Source: Lachnospiraceae bacterium (GTDB taxonomy: Bacteria; Bacillota; Clostridia; Lachnospirales; Lachnospiraceae). From it: a stretch of DNA of 64,000 nt. The translations under genes were made by a program, and so were the position numbers. The stretch lies in contig JAIDOW010000071.1 in the NCBI GenBank assembly GCA_029063085.1, positions 46,116 to 110,115 of the forward strand, read 5' to 3'. Positions 9,016 to 17,920 of the stretch are shown in pieces (the first letter of the stretch is position 1; each line of letters starts with the position of its first letter). The notes under the pieces are model-generated. The model was given only the letters and a program-made list of their open reading frames with translations, was not told where the DNA came from and searched no databases.

Positions 9016-10546
9016 TTTCATATCCCTCCTCAAAGTCATAAATTTCATCCTCAGCATCCACAAAAGGAGCTTCCTGTAATGTCGTTTTTTCCATTTTCTT
9101 CAGCTTATATTGATATTGCAGACCCATAATCTGTATTGCGATCAATGGCGTCAGGGCAACTAATGCCACTACACCAAATGCATCTGTCATAATATTCCCG
9201 CCCACAGCTTCACAGGCTCCGATGCTTAAGGGAAGCAGGAATGTCGTGGTCATAGGTCCGCTTGCCACACCACCTGAATCAAATGCGATTCCCACAAACA
9301 TTTTGGGAACAAATCTTGTAAAAATAAGGGCGATCACATAACCCGGTATGATAATCCAATGAATGGGAAGACCTGTCAGCACCCGCAGCATGGAAAGTCC
9401 CACACTGACCGATACTCCGATAGACAAACACCGGTTCATAGACTTGGCAGATACTGCACCATTGGTTACACTCTCTACCTGATGATTCAATACCTGTATC
9501 GCAGGCTCAGCCTTTACTATATAATACCCAATCAGCATACCGATTGGCACTAACAGCCATTCCCAGCTCTCGGCAGCAACTTCTTTTCCCAGAAAGGAAC
9601 CCACAGGAGCAAATCCGGCATTTACCCCACAAAGAAATAAAACCAACCCTATGTAAGTATATCCAAATCCTACTACGATACGCTTAACCTGATTCCTCTG
9701 ATAACGACGGCTGATTATTTGGAAAATAACAAACACTACAGCTACAGGAACCAGCGAAACAAAAACTTCTTTTACATATAGCGGCAGACTGAATAAAAAT
9801 TCCCGAATGACATCACGGGTAGTATCCACATCCGCCACTTCAATTTTTGTATATGCCGCTTCGGTGGGATTAAAAAAACAACCTAGAAGCATGACAGCAA
9901 GAATCGGACCGATACTGGAGAGTGCCACCAGGCCAAAACTGTCATCCGCAGCATTTCTATCACTTCTGACGGAAGCGAGACCGACACCCATTGCCATGAT
10001 AAACGGTACAGTCATAGGACCCGTGGTTACACCTCCTGAATCAAATGCAACTGCCAGAAAATCCTTCAGCACAAAAAATGACAGTCCCAGCAATACCGTA
10101 TATATCACAATCAATATAGTTGAAAACTTGATCTGAAATAAAATTCTAAATATCGCCATTGCAAGAAATATTCCCACTCCCACAGCCACAGTCAGAATCA
10201 AAATATGGTTTGGAACCGACGGAACCTGCCCCGCTAATACCTGTAAATCCGGCTCAGAAATTGTTATAATCGCACCCATTGAGAATCCAATAAACAAAAT
10301 AAGAGGAATTTTGCGGGTTTTGGATATCTGGACACCAATTCCTTCTCCCAAAGGTGTCATTGACATCTCTGCTCCAAGCTGGAAAAATCCCATTCCCACC
10401 ACCAGCATAACCGCACCGGTAAGGAACATTACCATAGTCCCCAGTTCTACCGGAATCAGGATAATGCTGATAAGCAGGACGATTCCCGTTATGGGCAAAA
10501 CGGCCGAGAGCGATTCCAATATTTTTTCTTTTAATTTTAAGTTCAT
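9005..10546 (-). CDS. DUF1538 family membrane protein
   Basis: A 513-aa polytopic membrane protein. It shows an internal duplication: FDSGGVTTGPMTVPFIMAMGVG in the first half and FDSGGVASGPMTTTFLLPLSIG in the second. These G/P-rich repeats, with an acidic residue in the membrane, suggest a transporter with two related halves. The family is DUF1538 with no assigned substrate, as far as I recall. It is first in an operon with the PII-like gene. AGAGGT precedes the start. A C-terminal acidic tail (VDAEDEIYDFEEG) could be the docking site for the PII partner. Confidence 0.8.
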   Translation of the reverse strand: MNLKLKEKILESLSAVLPITGIVLLISIILIPVELGTMVMFLTGAVMLVVGMGFFQLGAEMSMTPLGEGIGVQISKTRKIPLILFIGFSMGAIITISEPDLQVLAGQVPSVPNHILILTVAVGVGIFLAMAIFRILFQIKFSTILIVIYTVLLGLSFFVLKDFLAVAFDSGGVTTGPMTVPFIMAMGVGLASVRSDRNAADDSFGLVALSSIGPILAVMLLGCFFNPTEAAYTKIEVADVDTTRDVIREFLFSLPLYVKEVFVSLVPVAVVFVIFQIISRRYQRNQVKRIVVGFGYTYIGLVLFLCGVNAGFAPVGSFLGKEVAAESWEWLLVPIGMLIGYYIVKAEPAIQVLNHQVESVTNGAVSAKSMNRCLSIGVSVSVGLSMLRVLTGLPIHWIIIPGYVIALIFTRFVPKMFVGIAFDSGGVASGPMTTTFLLPLSIGACEAVGGNIMTDAFGVVALVALTPLIAIQIMGLQYQYKLKKMEKTTLQEAPFVDAEDEIYDFEEGYENDK

Positions 10547-10677
10547 ATTCTATTACCTCTTAAAATATCCGGGAATCCCCAAATATCATTCACATTTTTC
10601 TGATATGTTATATGATATGATAGAAAAAAGAAAAAAGCAATAGCAATGTGCATGTTGTCTGATTTAAGCTTTTACAT

Positions 10678-12756
10678 TTATCTTTCCTCTATATTCCGCT
10701 TAAATCCCACATAAGTTACGATAAAATAGACCAGATAAATTCCAAAAAACAGCAAAATACTTTTTAGAAAAAAGCTTCCCGCAAATACCGGCACTCCTGT
10801 TGATATTACAAACAATCTGCTGACAAACAAAATCATTTTTCCACTGATCACAATTGCCAGTATGGCAGGACAAAGGTAATAAGCAGTTAACTGTTTTAAG
10901 ATTAACTGATGAATCTCCCTACGCCAAAGCCCCAGCTTTGCCAGCACATCATACCGGAATCTGTATTTGGCAGAATCACTCAACTGCTGTACCGATAACA
11001 CGGTTACCGCCACACTGACAAAAACCAGCCCGATATAAAATAGTGGTATGATAATAGAAGCCAGCATATATTTTACCTCTGGAATCAGATTCTCCCTTAC
11101 CATGCTGACTACTACATAAACAATAATATTGTCAGAACCACAACGGATATCATCTTCCACTGTATCATCGTTCAACTCATCAGACATATCCGTTCTTTCT
11201 TCCTCCGTCAGATCACTCAGCTTCCGCTGTAAATCTACCGGAATCTCTCCTTCCATATCCACAACCAGTTCCTTATAAAAAGGCGTCATCCGCTCCAAAA
11301 CCGCATCCGGCACTATAATTATATAGTCCGCACCGTTATGTCCGTCCTGGGAAAAAGAATCAGAAACAATCCCTGCAAAAGAGAGCAGATTTTTTCCTGA
11401 TGCATCCCCAATCTGCAAATCTTTCCCGATTTCCTGCACCTCTTCACACAACCGCGCTTTAACCTGAACCAGATATTCGTCAGGATTGATAGTTATTTCC
11501 TTATATCCCAGCATCTTCCGCAAATAGTTATAATCTGATATCCCCATATATGTGTCATACTGATAATACACATTTTCATCTTTTAAAAAAGCTTCAATCT
11601 CTGGCATATTGGGACTTCCATCCGCATTACGGTACATTGTTCCCCAGGCATTCAAATGCGTCAGCATCCAGGTATTAACCTGATCATCCTGATCCGTATA
11701 AATATGATAGGAATAATACTCCGACGGTGTACCGTTCTCATCAATCACTGCCCTTTCATCAGCGAAATCATCTTTTATATTTCTGCTGTATACCTGCACA
11801 TCAAACGGAAATTTGTCCTCTAAGACCGTATTTTCATACTCACTAAACATCAGGGCATAGGAAGCTCCCATCAGGGCAAGGGTAAATAACGCCGTCAAAG
11901 TACCCATCGTAAACTGCATGGTTCTCACTTTTGAAGCAAACTGCCGCAACAAAAATAAATTCTGTCCTTTATAAATTCCGTTGCCTTTCTTCCGCACATA
12001 GCAGATGATCCATGCAGAAAGTCCTATATAAAAAAGGTAAATCGTAAGCACCAGTCCAATCAGAAAAAGAATGATCTCTAACGTATTAGAAAGTGAACCA
12101 AATACTGTCCAGAATAAAAAGATGAAGAAGATGGAAAGAGGAAACAGAAGCCTTTTCATCCCTTCGTGCTTTTCCTTTATCTCCTCATTCTGCCGCTTTG
12201 CATTCATGAAATCATGTATGTTCATTTTCTTAAATTTGCGCCTGCACTTAAAAAGTGCTATTCCGTAACAGCCTGCATAACAGAGTACCGTCATCAGAAT
12301 CGTTCCCTTATGAAATGCAATATGCAGATGATATTCCATCCTCACCATAGCATACATAATAGAGAGCAATACCTGTTGAAACAATACTCCTAAAATGAGT
12401 CCAAAGAAAAAAGCCACACCGCCCAAAAGAATATTTTCCCGGATATAAAGCCTGGAAACCATTTTCTTTTTTATTCCAAGAAGCAGATAAATTCCGAATT
12501 CACTGCTCCTTTTTTCCAGCATGAACCGCACCATGTAATTGATCAGCCAGGCAACAATCAACATGATAAACACCGTTGCAAGACCAATCATTACCTCCAT
12601 CAATCCCTCTACTTCAAAATGAACAGAAAGCCCATTTTGAAAAATGAGACTGCTGAATGCATACATCAATGCCGTGACCACTGTCATCGTAAGGATATAT
12701 ACCAGATAATCCTTAGCAGACCGTTTCATATTACGAAAGGCAAGCTTACTTAACAT
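10678..12756 (-). CDS. BceB-like ABC transporter permease (FtsX family)
   Basis: A 692-aa permease with the BceB layout: four N-terminal helices, more helices to about residue 310, a large extracellular domain (about 320-560) between helices 7 and 8, and three C-terminal helices. It begins MLSKLAFRNMKRSAKDYLVYILT, the usual opening of the family. Start ATG 12756 is preferred over the GTG at 12768, which lies inside the GGAGGTG. It overlaps the ATPase gene by 11 bp. BceAB-type transporters give resistance to cell-wall-active peptides and also act as the sensor for their BceRS partners. Confidence 0.9.
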   Translation of the reverse strand: MLSKLAFRNMKRSAKDYLVYILTMTVVTALMYAFSSLIFQNGLSVHFEVEGLMEVMIGLATVFIMLIVAWLINYMVRFMLEKRSSEFGIYLLLGIKKKMVSRLYIRENILLGGVAFFFGLILGVLFQQVLLSIMYAMVRMEYHLHIAFHKGTILMTVLCYAGCYGIALFKCRRKFKKMNIHDFMNAKRQNEEIKEKHEGMKRLLFPLSIFFIFLFWTVFGSLSNTLEIILFLIGLVLTIYLFYIGLSAWIICYVRKKGNGIYKGQNLFLLRQFASKVRTMQFTMGTLTALFTLALMGASYALMFSEYENTVLEDKFPFDVQVYSRNIKDDFADERAVIDENGTPSEYYSYHIYTDQDDQVNTWMLTHLNAWGTMYRNADGSPNMPEIEAFLKDENVYYQYDTYMGISDYNYLRKMLGYKEITINPDEYLVQVKARLCEEVQEIGKDLQIGDASGKNLLSFAGIVSDSFSQDGHNGADYIIIVPDAVLERMTPFYKELVVDMEGEIPVDLQRKLSDLTEEERTDMSDELNDDTVEDDIRCGSDNIIVYVVVSMVRENLIPEVKYMLASIIIPLFYIGLVFVSVAVTVLSVQQLSDSAKYRFRYDVLAKLGLWRREIHQLILKQLTAYYLCPAILAIVISGKMILFVSRLFVISTGVPVFAGSFFLKSILLFFGIYLVYFIVTYVGFKRNIEER

Positions 12757-13519
12757 CGGACAGTTCACCTCCCGTCAAAGACAATACATCTAAAATCTCC
12801 TGTAAAAAGAACTTCCGGCTCTTTTCTCCTCTCACCAGTTCATGAAAAATCTTTCCATCCTTTAAAAATAAAATCCTCCCACAGTAGCTTGCCGAAAAGG
12901 CATCATGGGTCACCATGAGAATAGTTGCCTCCATGCTCTGATTCAACCTTGTAAATGTTTCTAATAATGTCTGTGCCGCATTGGAATCCAGTGCTCCGGT
13001 AGGTTCATCCGCAAGCAGTAATTTGGGGTGGTTTACCAATGCCCTGGCACAAGCACACCGCTGTTTTTGTCCTCCCGATACCTGATACGGGAATTTTTCC
13101 CTGATATCCGCAATCCCCAGTAATTCCAGAATTTCACTGCAATTTTCCTTAATTTCCCTTTTCATTCCCCCCTGTAAGGTCAATGCCAGAATGATATTTT
13201 CTTCAATGGTCAGGGTATCTAAAAGATTGTACTCCTGAAACACAAAACCCAGATTATCCTTTCTAAATTCAGAAAGTGCATCCTCTGACAGCTCCGTAAT
13301 ATCCGTATCTTCATAATAAATATGCCCGGCAGTCACGGTATCTATCGTTGCCAGCATGTTTAACAGCGTGGTCTTTCCAGAACCGGAAGCTCCCATCACA
13401 CCGATAAATTCTCCCTTTTCTACATGGAAGCTGACCCTGTCAACTGCCTTTGTCACATTGGACTCATTTCCATAGTATTTTTCCACATCACATACCCGGA
13501 TATAATCTTTCACGTCCAT
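12746..13519 (-). CDS. BceA-like ABC transporter ATP-binding protein
   Basis: An ATPase of about 257 aa with Walker A (GASGSGKTT), signature (VSGGQKQR) and Walker B (LLLADEPTGALD), most like BceA/VraF proteins. Start is uncertain between ATG 13519 and GTG 13513. GAGGAG is 2 nt from the former and 8 nt from the latter, so the GTG is quite possible. It forms an operon with the permease. Its promoter region contains CTTAAG-like direct repeats next to a TATAAT box, consistent with control by the adjacent response regulator. Confidence 0.9.
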   Translation of the reverse strand: MDVKDYIRVCDVEKYYGNESNVTKAVDRVSFHVEKGEFIGVMGASGSGKTTLLNMLATIDTVTAGHIYYEDTDITELSEDALSEFRKDNLGFVFQEYNLLDTLTIEENIILALTLQGGMKREIKENCSEILELLGIADIREKFPYQVSGGQKQRCACARALVNHPKLLLADEPTGALDSNAAQTLLETFTRLNQSMEATILMVTHDAFSASYCGRILFLKDGKIFHELVRGEKSRKFFLQEILDVLSLTGGELSDVK

Positions 13520-13597
13520 CACTCCTCGCCTATCATATATAGTGTGCATTTGCGAAACTCTGCTGTTCAAGATCTTCGCCTCACAGTATAATACTTT

Positions 13598-13664
13598 ATT
13601 ATATCCTCTTATATTTTCATATAAAAATAGATTAAAGTTATCTTAAGATTTCATAAGATAACTT
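13598..13664 (-). promoter_or_regulatory. bceAB-type promoter with response-regulator repeats
   Basis: On the minus strand, CTTATG, CTTAAG and CTTTAA occur exactly 10 bp apart, followed after 34 nt (counted from the last C) by TATAAT. The same block contains an 11-bp perfect inverted repeat, AAGTTATCTTA/TAAGATAACTT (13635-13664). Direct repeats with about one helical turn of spacing are typical OmpR-family sites. The dlt-like promoter at 21758-21816 has the same spacing from its last repeat to the -10 box. Confidence 0.6.
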
Positions 13665-14713
13665 CAATCCATTTCCCCTCTGCTTATATAATTGCTAATC
13701 GGAAACTCCAAAAACATCCTGGTTCCTTCCCCATATTCCGATTCAGCCCAGATCCCGATTCCCAGCTTGTCGCAAAGCCTCCTGCAAAGGTACAGTCCCA
13801 TACCAGTGGATCTTTCATGATTTCTTCCGTTGCTTCCGGTAAATCCTTTTTCAAAGATACGAGAAAGCTCCTCTGCCGGAATCCCTGTCCCATTATCTTC
13901 AAATACTAAAATCACACCGTTTGTTTCTCTCCTTGTATAAATATGAAATACCGGCATTTCCCTTTGATATTTTACACTGTTTTGTATCATCTGGTTCAAA
14001 ATAAATGCAATCCACTTCTGGTCTGTATACGCTTTATCTTTACAATCCACATCAGCATTTACGTGATTTTGAATCAGCAGCAGCCGGTTCTTCATAAGCA
14101 CCTTGGACACCACTTCGTCAAGGCTTGTCTCCTGAATCAGATAATCTTTATATACATTTTCCGAACGGGCATAGTAAAGTGCCATATCCACATAGTTTTC
14201 AATCTTCTGATTTTCAAGGGTGATCGTATAAAAATCCTCCAATATCCCTTTGCTGTCTTCTGCCGGCAGGGAATGCCGCCGGTTCTCGCAAAGCAGGGAA
14301 ATACTCGTAATCGGTGCCTTGATCTCATGTACCCAGCTTTCAATATATTCCCTATAATCCTTCCACTCATCCTCCATCTGCCGGATTCGTTCTATCACGG
14401 ACTTATTCGATTTTCGAATCATTTCCCGATATAATCTGTCCTCCAGCCGGAAAGAATCCGGCATCAGTTCCCCTAACAGATATCTCTGATCCACTTTTTC
14501 CAGAATCTGTTCCATTTTATAGAAATATTTTCTTCTCTGCAAATAAACAGCCATCAGCCAGGCTACCAGCAATAGAATCCAAAAAATCAAAATAAGCACA
14601 ATATTGGTCCTGCCATAACCAGTCACATTTAGAAAACCTGCCGCTACACACATGCACACCAGATGAAGAAGCAAAAGCAGACCCCTATCCCTTAAAAAAT
14701 TCATCAGCTTCAT
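13664..14713 (-). CDS. BceS-like sensor histidine kinase
   Basis: A 349-aa kinase with two N-terminal membrane helices separated by a very short loop (NVTGYGRTN), the intramembrane-sensing type used with BceAB transporters. The phospho-accepting His is in ESWVHEIKAPI. The ATPase domain has the N-box (ILNQMIQNSVKY), DNGTGIP, and FTGSNGRNHERSTGMGLYL. It overlaps the regulator gene by ATGA. It is expected to be activated by the transporter flux rather than by direct ligand binding. Confidence 0.9.
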   Translation of the reverse strand: MKLMNFLRDRGLLLLLHLVCMCVAAGFLNVTGYGRTNIVLILIFWILLLVAWLMAVYLQRRKYFYKMEQILEKVDQRYLLGELMPDSFRLEDRLYREMIRKSNKSVIERIRQMEDEWKDYREYIESWVHEIKAPITSISLLCENRRHSLPAEDSKGILEDFYTITLENQKIENYVDMALYYARSENVYKDYLIQETSLDEVVSKVLMKNRLLLIQNHVNADVDCKDKAYTDQKWIAFILNQMIQNSVKYQREMPVFHIYTRRETNGVILVFEDNGTGIPAEELSRIFEKGFTGSNGRNHERSTGMGLYLCRRLCDKLGIGIWAESEYGEGTRMFLEFPISNYISRGEMD

Positions 14714-15378
14714 ATGCGATAACCAATCCCTCTCTTTGTTTCAATAAAATCCTGCACACCAATGGATTTTAATTTCCTGCGGATTCCCGTTATATGCACA
14801 CTCAGTGTATTGTCATCAATAAAAATCTGATTCTCCCACAGATATTCAATCAAATCCATTCTTGCAACAAATTCTCCTGAATGCCGGAACAAAAAATGCA
14901 AAATTTTCATCTCGTTTTTCGTCAGTTCCACCTTCTGCTCCTGAAAGATCAGGCAGCATTTTGAAATATCCAGCTGCACACCTTTTTTTTCAAGCAGAAT
15001 TGTCTCTTTTATTTCCATGCCCTTCGTACGCTTTAATACTGCTGCAATCCTTGCCAAAAGAATCGGTGCCTGATACGGCTTTGCAATATAGTCATCCCCA
15101 CCTTTAAGGATTCCGTTTAATTCGTCCATGGAATCCGTTCTGCTGGTCAGAAATATAATTGGTATTTCTGTCTGTTCCCGAAGCTGCATACAGATATCAA
15201 ATCCGGAAATTTCCGGCAGATTGACATCCAAAAGCACCAAATCTGGTTTCTCCTCTTTTATCTGGTACACAGTATTTTCAAAGGTATCTGGTGCCGTCAC
15301 CTGATACATCGCATTTTCCAGCAATACTTTTAATTCCCGCCTTATGGTTTTCTCATCTTCTACCACAAATATATGCAT
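14710..15378 (-). CDS. BceR-like OmpR-family response regulator
   Basis: A 222-aa regulator. The receiver domain has EDEK near the start, phospho-acceptor Asp in LVLLDVNLPE and the Lys of IAKPYQ. The winged-helix domain follows (about 125-222; LTKNEMKILHFLFRHSGEFVAR, SVHITGIRRKLK). It is cotranscribed with the kinase. Likely targets are the bceAB-type promoter at 13.6 kb and, by matching repeats and spacing, the dlt-like operon at 21.9 kb. Confidence 0.9.
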   Translation of the reverse strand: MHIFVVEDEKTIRRELKVLLENAMYQVTAPDTFENTVYQIKEEKPDLVLLDVNLPEISGFDICMQLREQTEIPIIFLTSRTDSMDELNGILKGGDDYIAKPYQAPILLARIAAVLKRTKGMEIKETILLEKKGVQLDISKCCLIFQEQKVELTKNEMKILHFLFRHSGEFVARMDLIEYLWENQIFIDDNTLSVHITGIRRKLKSIGVQDFIETKRGIGYRI

Positions 15379-15399
15379 TATCTCTGCTCCTGTTTTTCT

Positions 15400-15439
15400 A
15401 TTGAAAAAGCATACCGGACAATGGAATACCGATATGCTT
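15400..15439 (-). terminator. Rho-independent terminator after the toxin-like gene
   Basis: On the minus strand AAGCATATCGG-n11-CCGGTATGCTT is followed by TTTTC. It lies between the toxin-like gene and the response regulator and so isolates the two transcripts. Confidence 0.75.
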
Positions 15440-15471
15440 CCCTACTACATCTCATGTTAAAATTTTCATGA

Positions 15472-16095
15472 TTATACTCTTTCCCATCCTTCATCTGGTA
15501 TTAACGGTTTAAAATATCCTTTAATACAGTTAGGGTTTCTAATACATATTTGGACATGCGTCTTTTCCATTATGCCAGATTTATCATATACAGGCTTTCC
15601 CTCAATAAATATACCTCTTACACTATCATAACTTCTTTTACTATTCTCTTTGTTATATTGATGTAGCCGTTCAATTACAGCACAATCTAATTCCCTCAGC
15701 AGCAAATCATTGCTTCCTCGTACATCTCGATTAATCGGCATATCTTTTTCAAGCACGGAAAGTTCAAATGACAATATATCATAGCCTGTTTTTAAAATCT
15801 GGGAACTTCCATAATCTGTCAAATCCAAGCAATGTCCTAAACTAATAACTGCTCCTATCACCGCCGGTCGTTTCGATTCCTCGTTCGGATGTTCTCTATT
15901 GTATCTTTTGCAATATGATACAGCCCATTCTTCAGCTCTGGCTAAGCTGTTTTCCCAAAAATAAATCCCATTTCCCAACCAATCATATGAATTATTACTC
16001 GGTAATAACTGCTCATGATGATATAAAACTTTTTTGAAAGTTATTTCATCACAGCCATGAAATGCCAGCGTCAGATTTGGTAAATTACTATACAT
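15472..16095 (-). CDS. Probable ADP-ribosyltransferase-like toxin
   Basis: A protein of about 207 aa beginning MYSNLPNLTLAFHGCDEITFKKVL. The early FHG and the later WLGNGIYFWENSLARAEEWA resemble the H-G and GIYF core strands of PARP-like ADP-ribosyltransferases. I recall many small bacterial proteins with this HGC...LGxGIYFWE pattern, but their activity is uncertain. The ATG 4 nt after the stop of the small upstream gene (with AAGGGG before it) is preferred to the track start. A short acidic partner directly upstream and a dedicated terminator fit a toxin-antitoxin pair. Confidence 0.55.
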   Translation of the reverse strand: MYSNLPNLTLAFHGCDEITFKKVLYHHEQLLPSNNSYDWLGNGIYFWENSLARAEEWAVSYCKRYNREHPNEESKRPAVIGAVISLGHCLDLTDYGSSQILKTGYDILSFELSVLEKDMPINRDVRGSNDLLLRELDCAVIERLHQYNKENSKRSYDSVRGIFIEGKPVYDKSGIMEKTHVQICIRNPNCIKGYFKPLIPDEGWERV

Positions 16096-16099
16096 AATT

Positions 16100-16306
16100 C
16101 TACCCCTTGTTTTGTGAACTGATTCTGCTAAATCTATAACGCTCCGAAAACTCCCCATCATCCTGAATAATTTGGGATTTTATCAAATTCTCATGAGATA
16201 GTTTTTTAGCATCTTTATCTGACATTTTTTTTAGAGAATTTAGATATTCCTGCATTTCCTTAACATAGGTTACTTTTTCACGCTCTATCAATTCAATAGA
16301 TGACAT
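16100..16306 (-). CDS. Small protein, probable antitoxin of the ART-like toxin
   Basis: A 68-aa highly charged helical protein (SSIELIEREKVTYVKEMQEYLNSLKKMSDKDAKKLS). No HTH is recognised. AGGAGGTG lies 7 nt before ATG 16306, which is clearly better than the track start at 16372. The stop is 4 nt before the toxin start. Position, size and charge suggest an antitoxin. A similar charged N-terminal motif is seen in small partners of toxins, but I do not recognise the family. Confidence 0.55.
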   Translation of the reverse strand: MSSIELIEREKVTYVKEMQEYLNSLKKMSDKDAKKLSHENLIKSQIIQDDGEFSERYRFSRISSQNKG

Positions 16307-16475
16307 GATATTCACCTCCTTATCTTTTGTCAAACCGTCTTCTATTATTTTATCTCTCACAATATAATACATCTCCTTTATAGATGAACTTATATTATGA
16401 ATATTAAAAAAAATGTAGAAACTTAACGTATTGTGACTACATTATAGAACATATTCCAAGAAAAAACAACAAAAT

Positions 16476-16920
16476 TCACTTTTTTAAATTTTGTATATAC
16501 CTATTGGCATTGGCTTCTATTTTCGTTCCATTCAAAAAGTAATTTTGCAGTTTTATGTATTTTTTCTCAAGGAAAAGTTTGATAACTTCGTAGAAAATAT
16601 CCTCTATGATATCCATCATGTCCAGACGAAAACGGTTGATGGTTCTAAAATCTGGTTTGTTGCCTCCGGCAATCCACATGAAATTTATACTTTTCGTAGC
16701 ACTTTTGCAATCTGGCGGGAAGAGTATGTTTTCTGGGAGAATAAATAAATCATGACCTTCAGCATCATCCTTGGATGATACGCAAGGCAGCCGCCCCCTT
16801 TATATCTGTCGTAGAGTAGTTCCAACTCCAGATTGTCCACAACTGTATTTACGCCCCCGCACCAGATGGTTTTTTAGGAGCGAAATCTTTAAATTACAGT
16901 GGTGATTGTAACTGATCCAT
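16476..16920 (-). pseudogene. IS1182-family transposase remnant
   Basis: Three frames together spell the N-terminal part of an IS1182-type transposase: NTVVDNLELELLYDRYKGGG and AYHPRMMLKVMIYLFSQKTYSSRQIAKVLR in one frame, then MWIAGGNKPDFRTINRFR and FLNGTKIEANANRY after a frameshift. Stops and shifts occur at about 16890, 16700 and 16476. Only the last piece appears in the ORF track (16476-16679). The DDE catalytic core is absent, so it is inactive. Confidence 0.85.
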
Positions 16921-16958
16921 AGTATAACCTTTAAATGCAGGAATACCTTATTATATCA

Positions 16959-17024
16959 TATGTCACCAGTTTTCAAAGAAAATTGATGACTTGCTTGCGC
17001 ATCAGCGCAATTCATCATATCACA
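16959..17024 (-). repeat. GGTGACATATG repeat sub-family, copy A
   Basis: Minus strand ATGAATTGCGCTGATGCGCAAGCAAGTCATCAATTTTC...GAAAACTGGTGACATATGATA. It contains two hairpins (TTGCGC/GCGCAA and GTCATCAATTTTC/GAAAACTGGTGAC). Close copies are at 18579, 43059 and 60372. This one lies inside the IS remnant. Confidence 0.75.
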
Positions 17025-17215
17025 TAGTGAGGTAGAAATGGGGAACGGCATGGTAACCGCTCTCTATTTTTTTGCAGAAAGAAAGAGGGTAATCCCTCAA
17101 GCCACTTCATGACTTTTGGGACACCCTCATAATACCATTTAGATTTCCTATATATATCCTATTTTCAATTATACAATCATCAAAATAATTCTATAACCGT
17201 AACATATAACAGATT
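17025..17215. other. Short intergenic stretch, IS end and downstream of rubrerythrin
   Basis: Holds the outer part of the IS remnant to 17128, then about 90 bp of AT-rich DNA. No further gene or clear terminator is seen. Confidence 0.4.
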
Positions 17216-17758
17216 TTAATAATTCTCTGCCCTAAGTTTGAAGTAGCTCTGTGGATGTGCACAAACCGGACACTCTTCCGGTGCCTGAGGTCCTACATGA
17301 ATATGACCGCAGTTCGCACACTCCCAGATCATATCTCCATCTCTTGAAAATACAAGACCTCCTTCTACATTTTCCAACAGTTTCTTATATCTCTCCTCAT
17401 GTGCCTTTTCAATCTCTCCAACCATCTCAAAAGACTTTGCAATATCCTCAAAACCTTCTTCTCTTGCTGTTGCGGCAAATTCCTTATACATATCCGTCCA
17501 TTCATAATTCTCACCTGCTGCCGCATCCTTCAGATTGGTAACGGTATCTGGAACTGCCCCTCCATTTAAGAGCTTAAACCACATTTTGGCATGCTCTTTC
17601 TCGTTATTAGCTGTCTCTAAAAAAATATCAGCAATCTGATTATAACCATCTTTTTTTGCTTTGCTTGCATAGTAAGTATACTTATTGCGTGCCTGGGACT
17701 CTCCTGCGAATGCTGCCTGTAAATTAGCCTCTGTCTTTGTTCCTTTTAAGTCTGCCAT
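17216..17758 (-). CDS. rbr: Rubrerythrin
   Basis: A 180-aa non-haem iron protein that reduces hydrogen peroxide in anaerobes. The ferritin-like domain (about 1-140) has the ExxH diiron motifs ([48 protein letters not shown]). The C-terminal rubredoxin-like domain has two Cys pairs (CANCGH and CPVCAH). ATG 17758 is used because AGGAGG lies just upstream; the track start adds 26 unlikely residues. Its promoter carries a palindrome at the transcription start that could bind a PerR/Fur-like repressor. Confidence 0.95.
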   Translation of the reverse strand: MADLKGTKTEANLQAAFAGESQARNKYTYYASKAKKDGYNQIADIFLETANNEKEHAKMWFKLLNGGAVPDTVTNLKDAAAGENYEWTDMYKEFAATAREEGFEDIAKSFEMVGEIEKAHEERYKKLLENVEGGLVFSRDGDMIWECANCGHIHVGPQAPEECPVCAHPQSYFKLRAENY

Positions 17759-17813
17759 GTTTTCATCCTCCTGATCTTCTTTTCCTAATAATAAACTCCT
17801 GTTTATATTACCC

Positions 17814-17890
17814 GGCTGTTCATACAGCCATATCATAAATAGGAATCATTACTATTTAGTAATTCTATCAGATAAGTTCACATATCGCAA
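17814..17890 (-). promoter_or_regulatory. rbr promoter with palindromic operator and 5'-UTR hairpin
   Basis: On the minus strand TTGCGA (17885-17890), 17 bp, then TAGAAT (17862-17867) form a good sigma-A promoter. The palindrome ATTACTA-AA-TAGTAAT (17848-17863) overlaps the -10 and start site, a typical repressor position. Further down the leader GGCTGT-atga-ACAGCC (17814-17829) forms a short hairpin. A peroxide-responsive repressor is inference from rubrerythrin biology. Confidence 0.6.
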
Positions 17891-17920
17891 TCCCTTTTAT
17901 ATAAAAAACTTAAAATATTT

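Larger units (their letters stand above)
16470..17128 (-). mobile_element. Degenerate IS1182-type insertion sequence, left part
   Basis: On the minus strand it begins near 17128 with GAGGGTGTCCCAAAAGTCA, which matches the GGGTGTCCCAAAA-type ends I recall for IS1182/IS5-like elements, and continues into a broken transposase that stops near 16476. The right end and most of the transposase are missing. A 66-bp dispersed repeat lies between the terminal repeat and the coding part. Confidence 0.65.

Noticed and set aside
13635-13664. Treating the 11-bp inverted repeat only as a terminator for the histidine kinase
   Set aside because: The following tract is weak (TTTAATCTATTTTT), and the same block has 10-bp spaced CTTAAG motifs at the same distance from a -10 box as at the dlt-like operon, so a regulatory site is better supported. 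It could do both.
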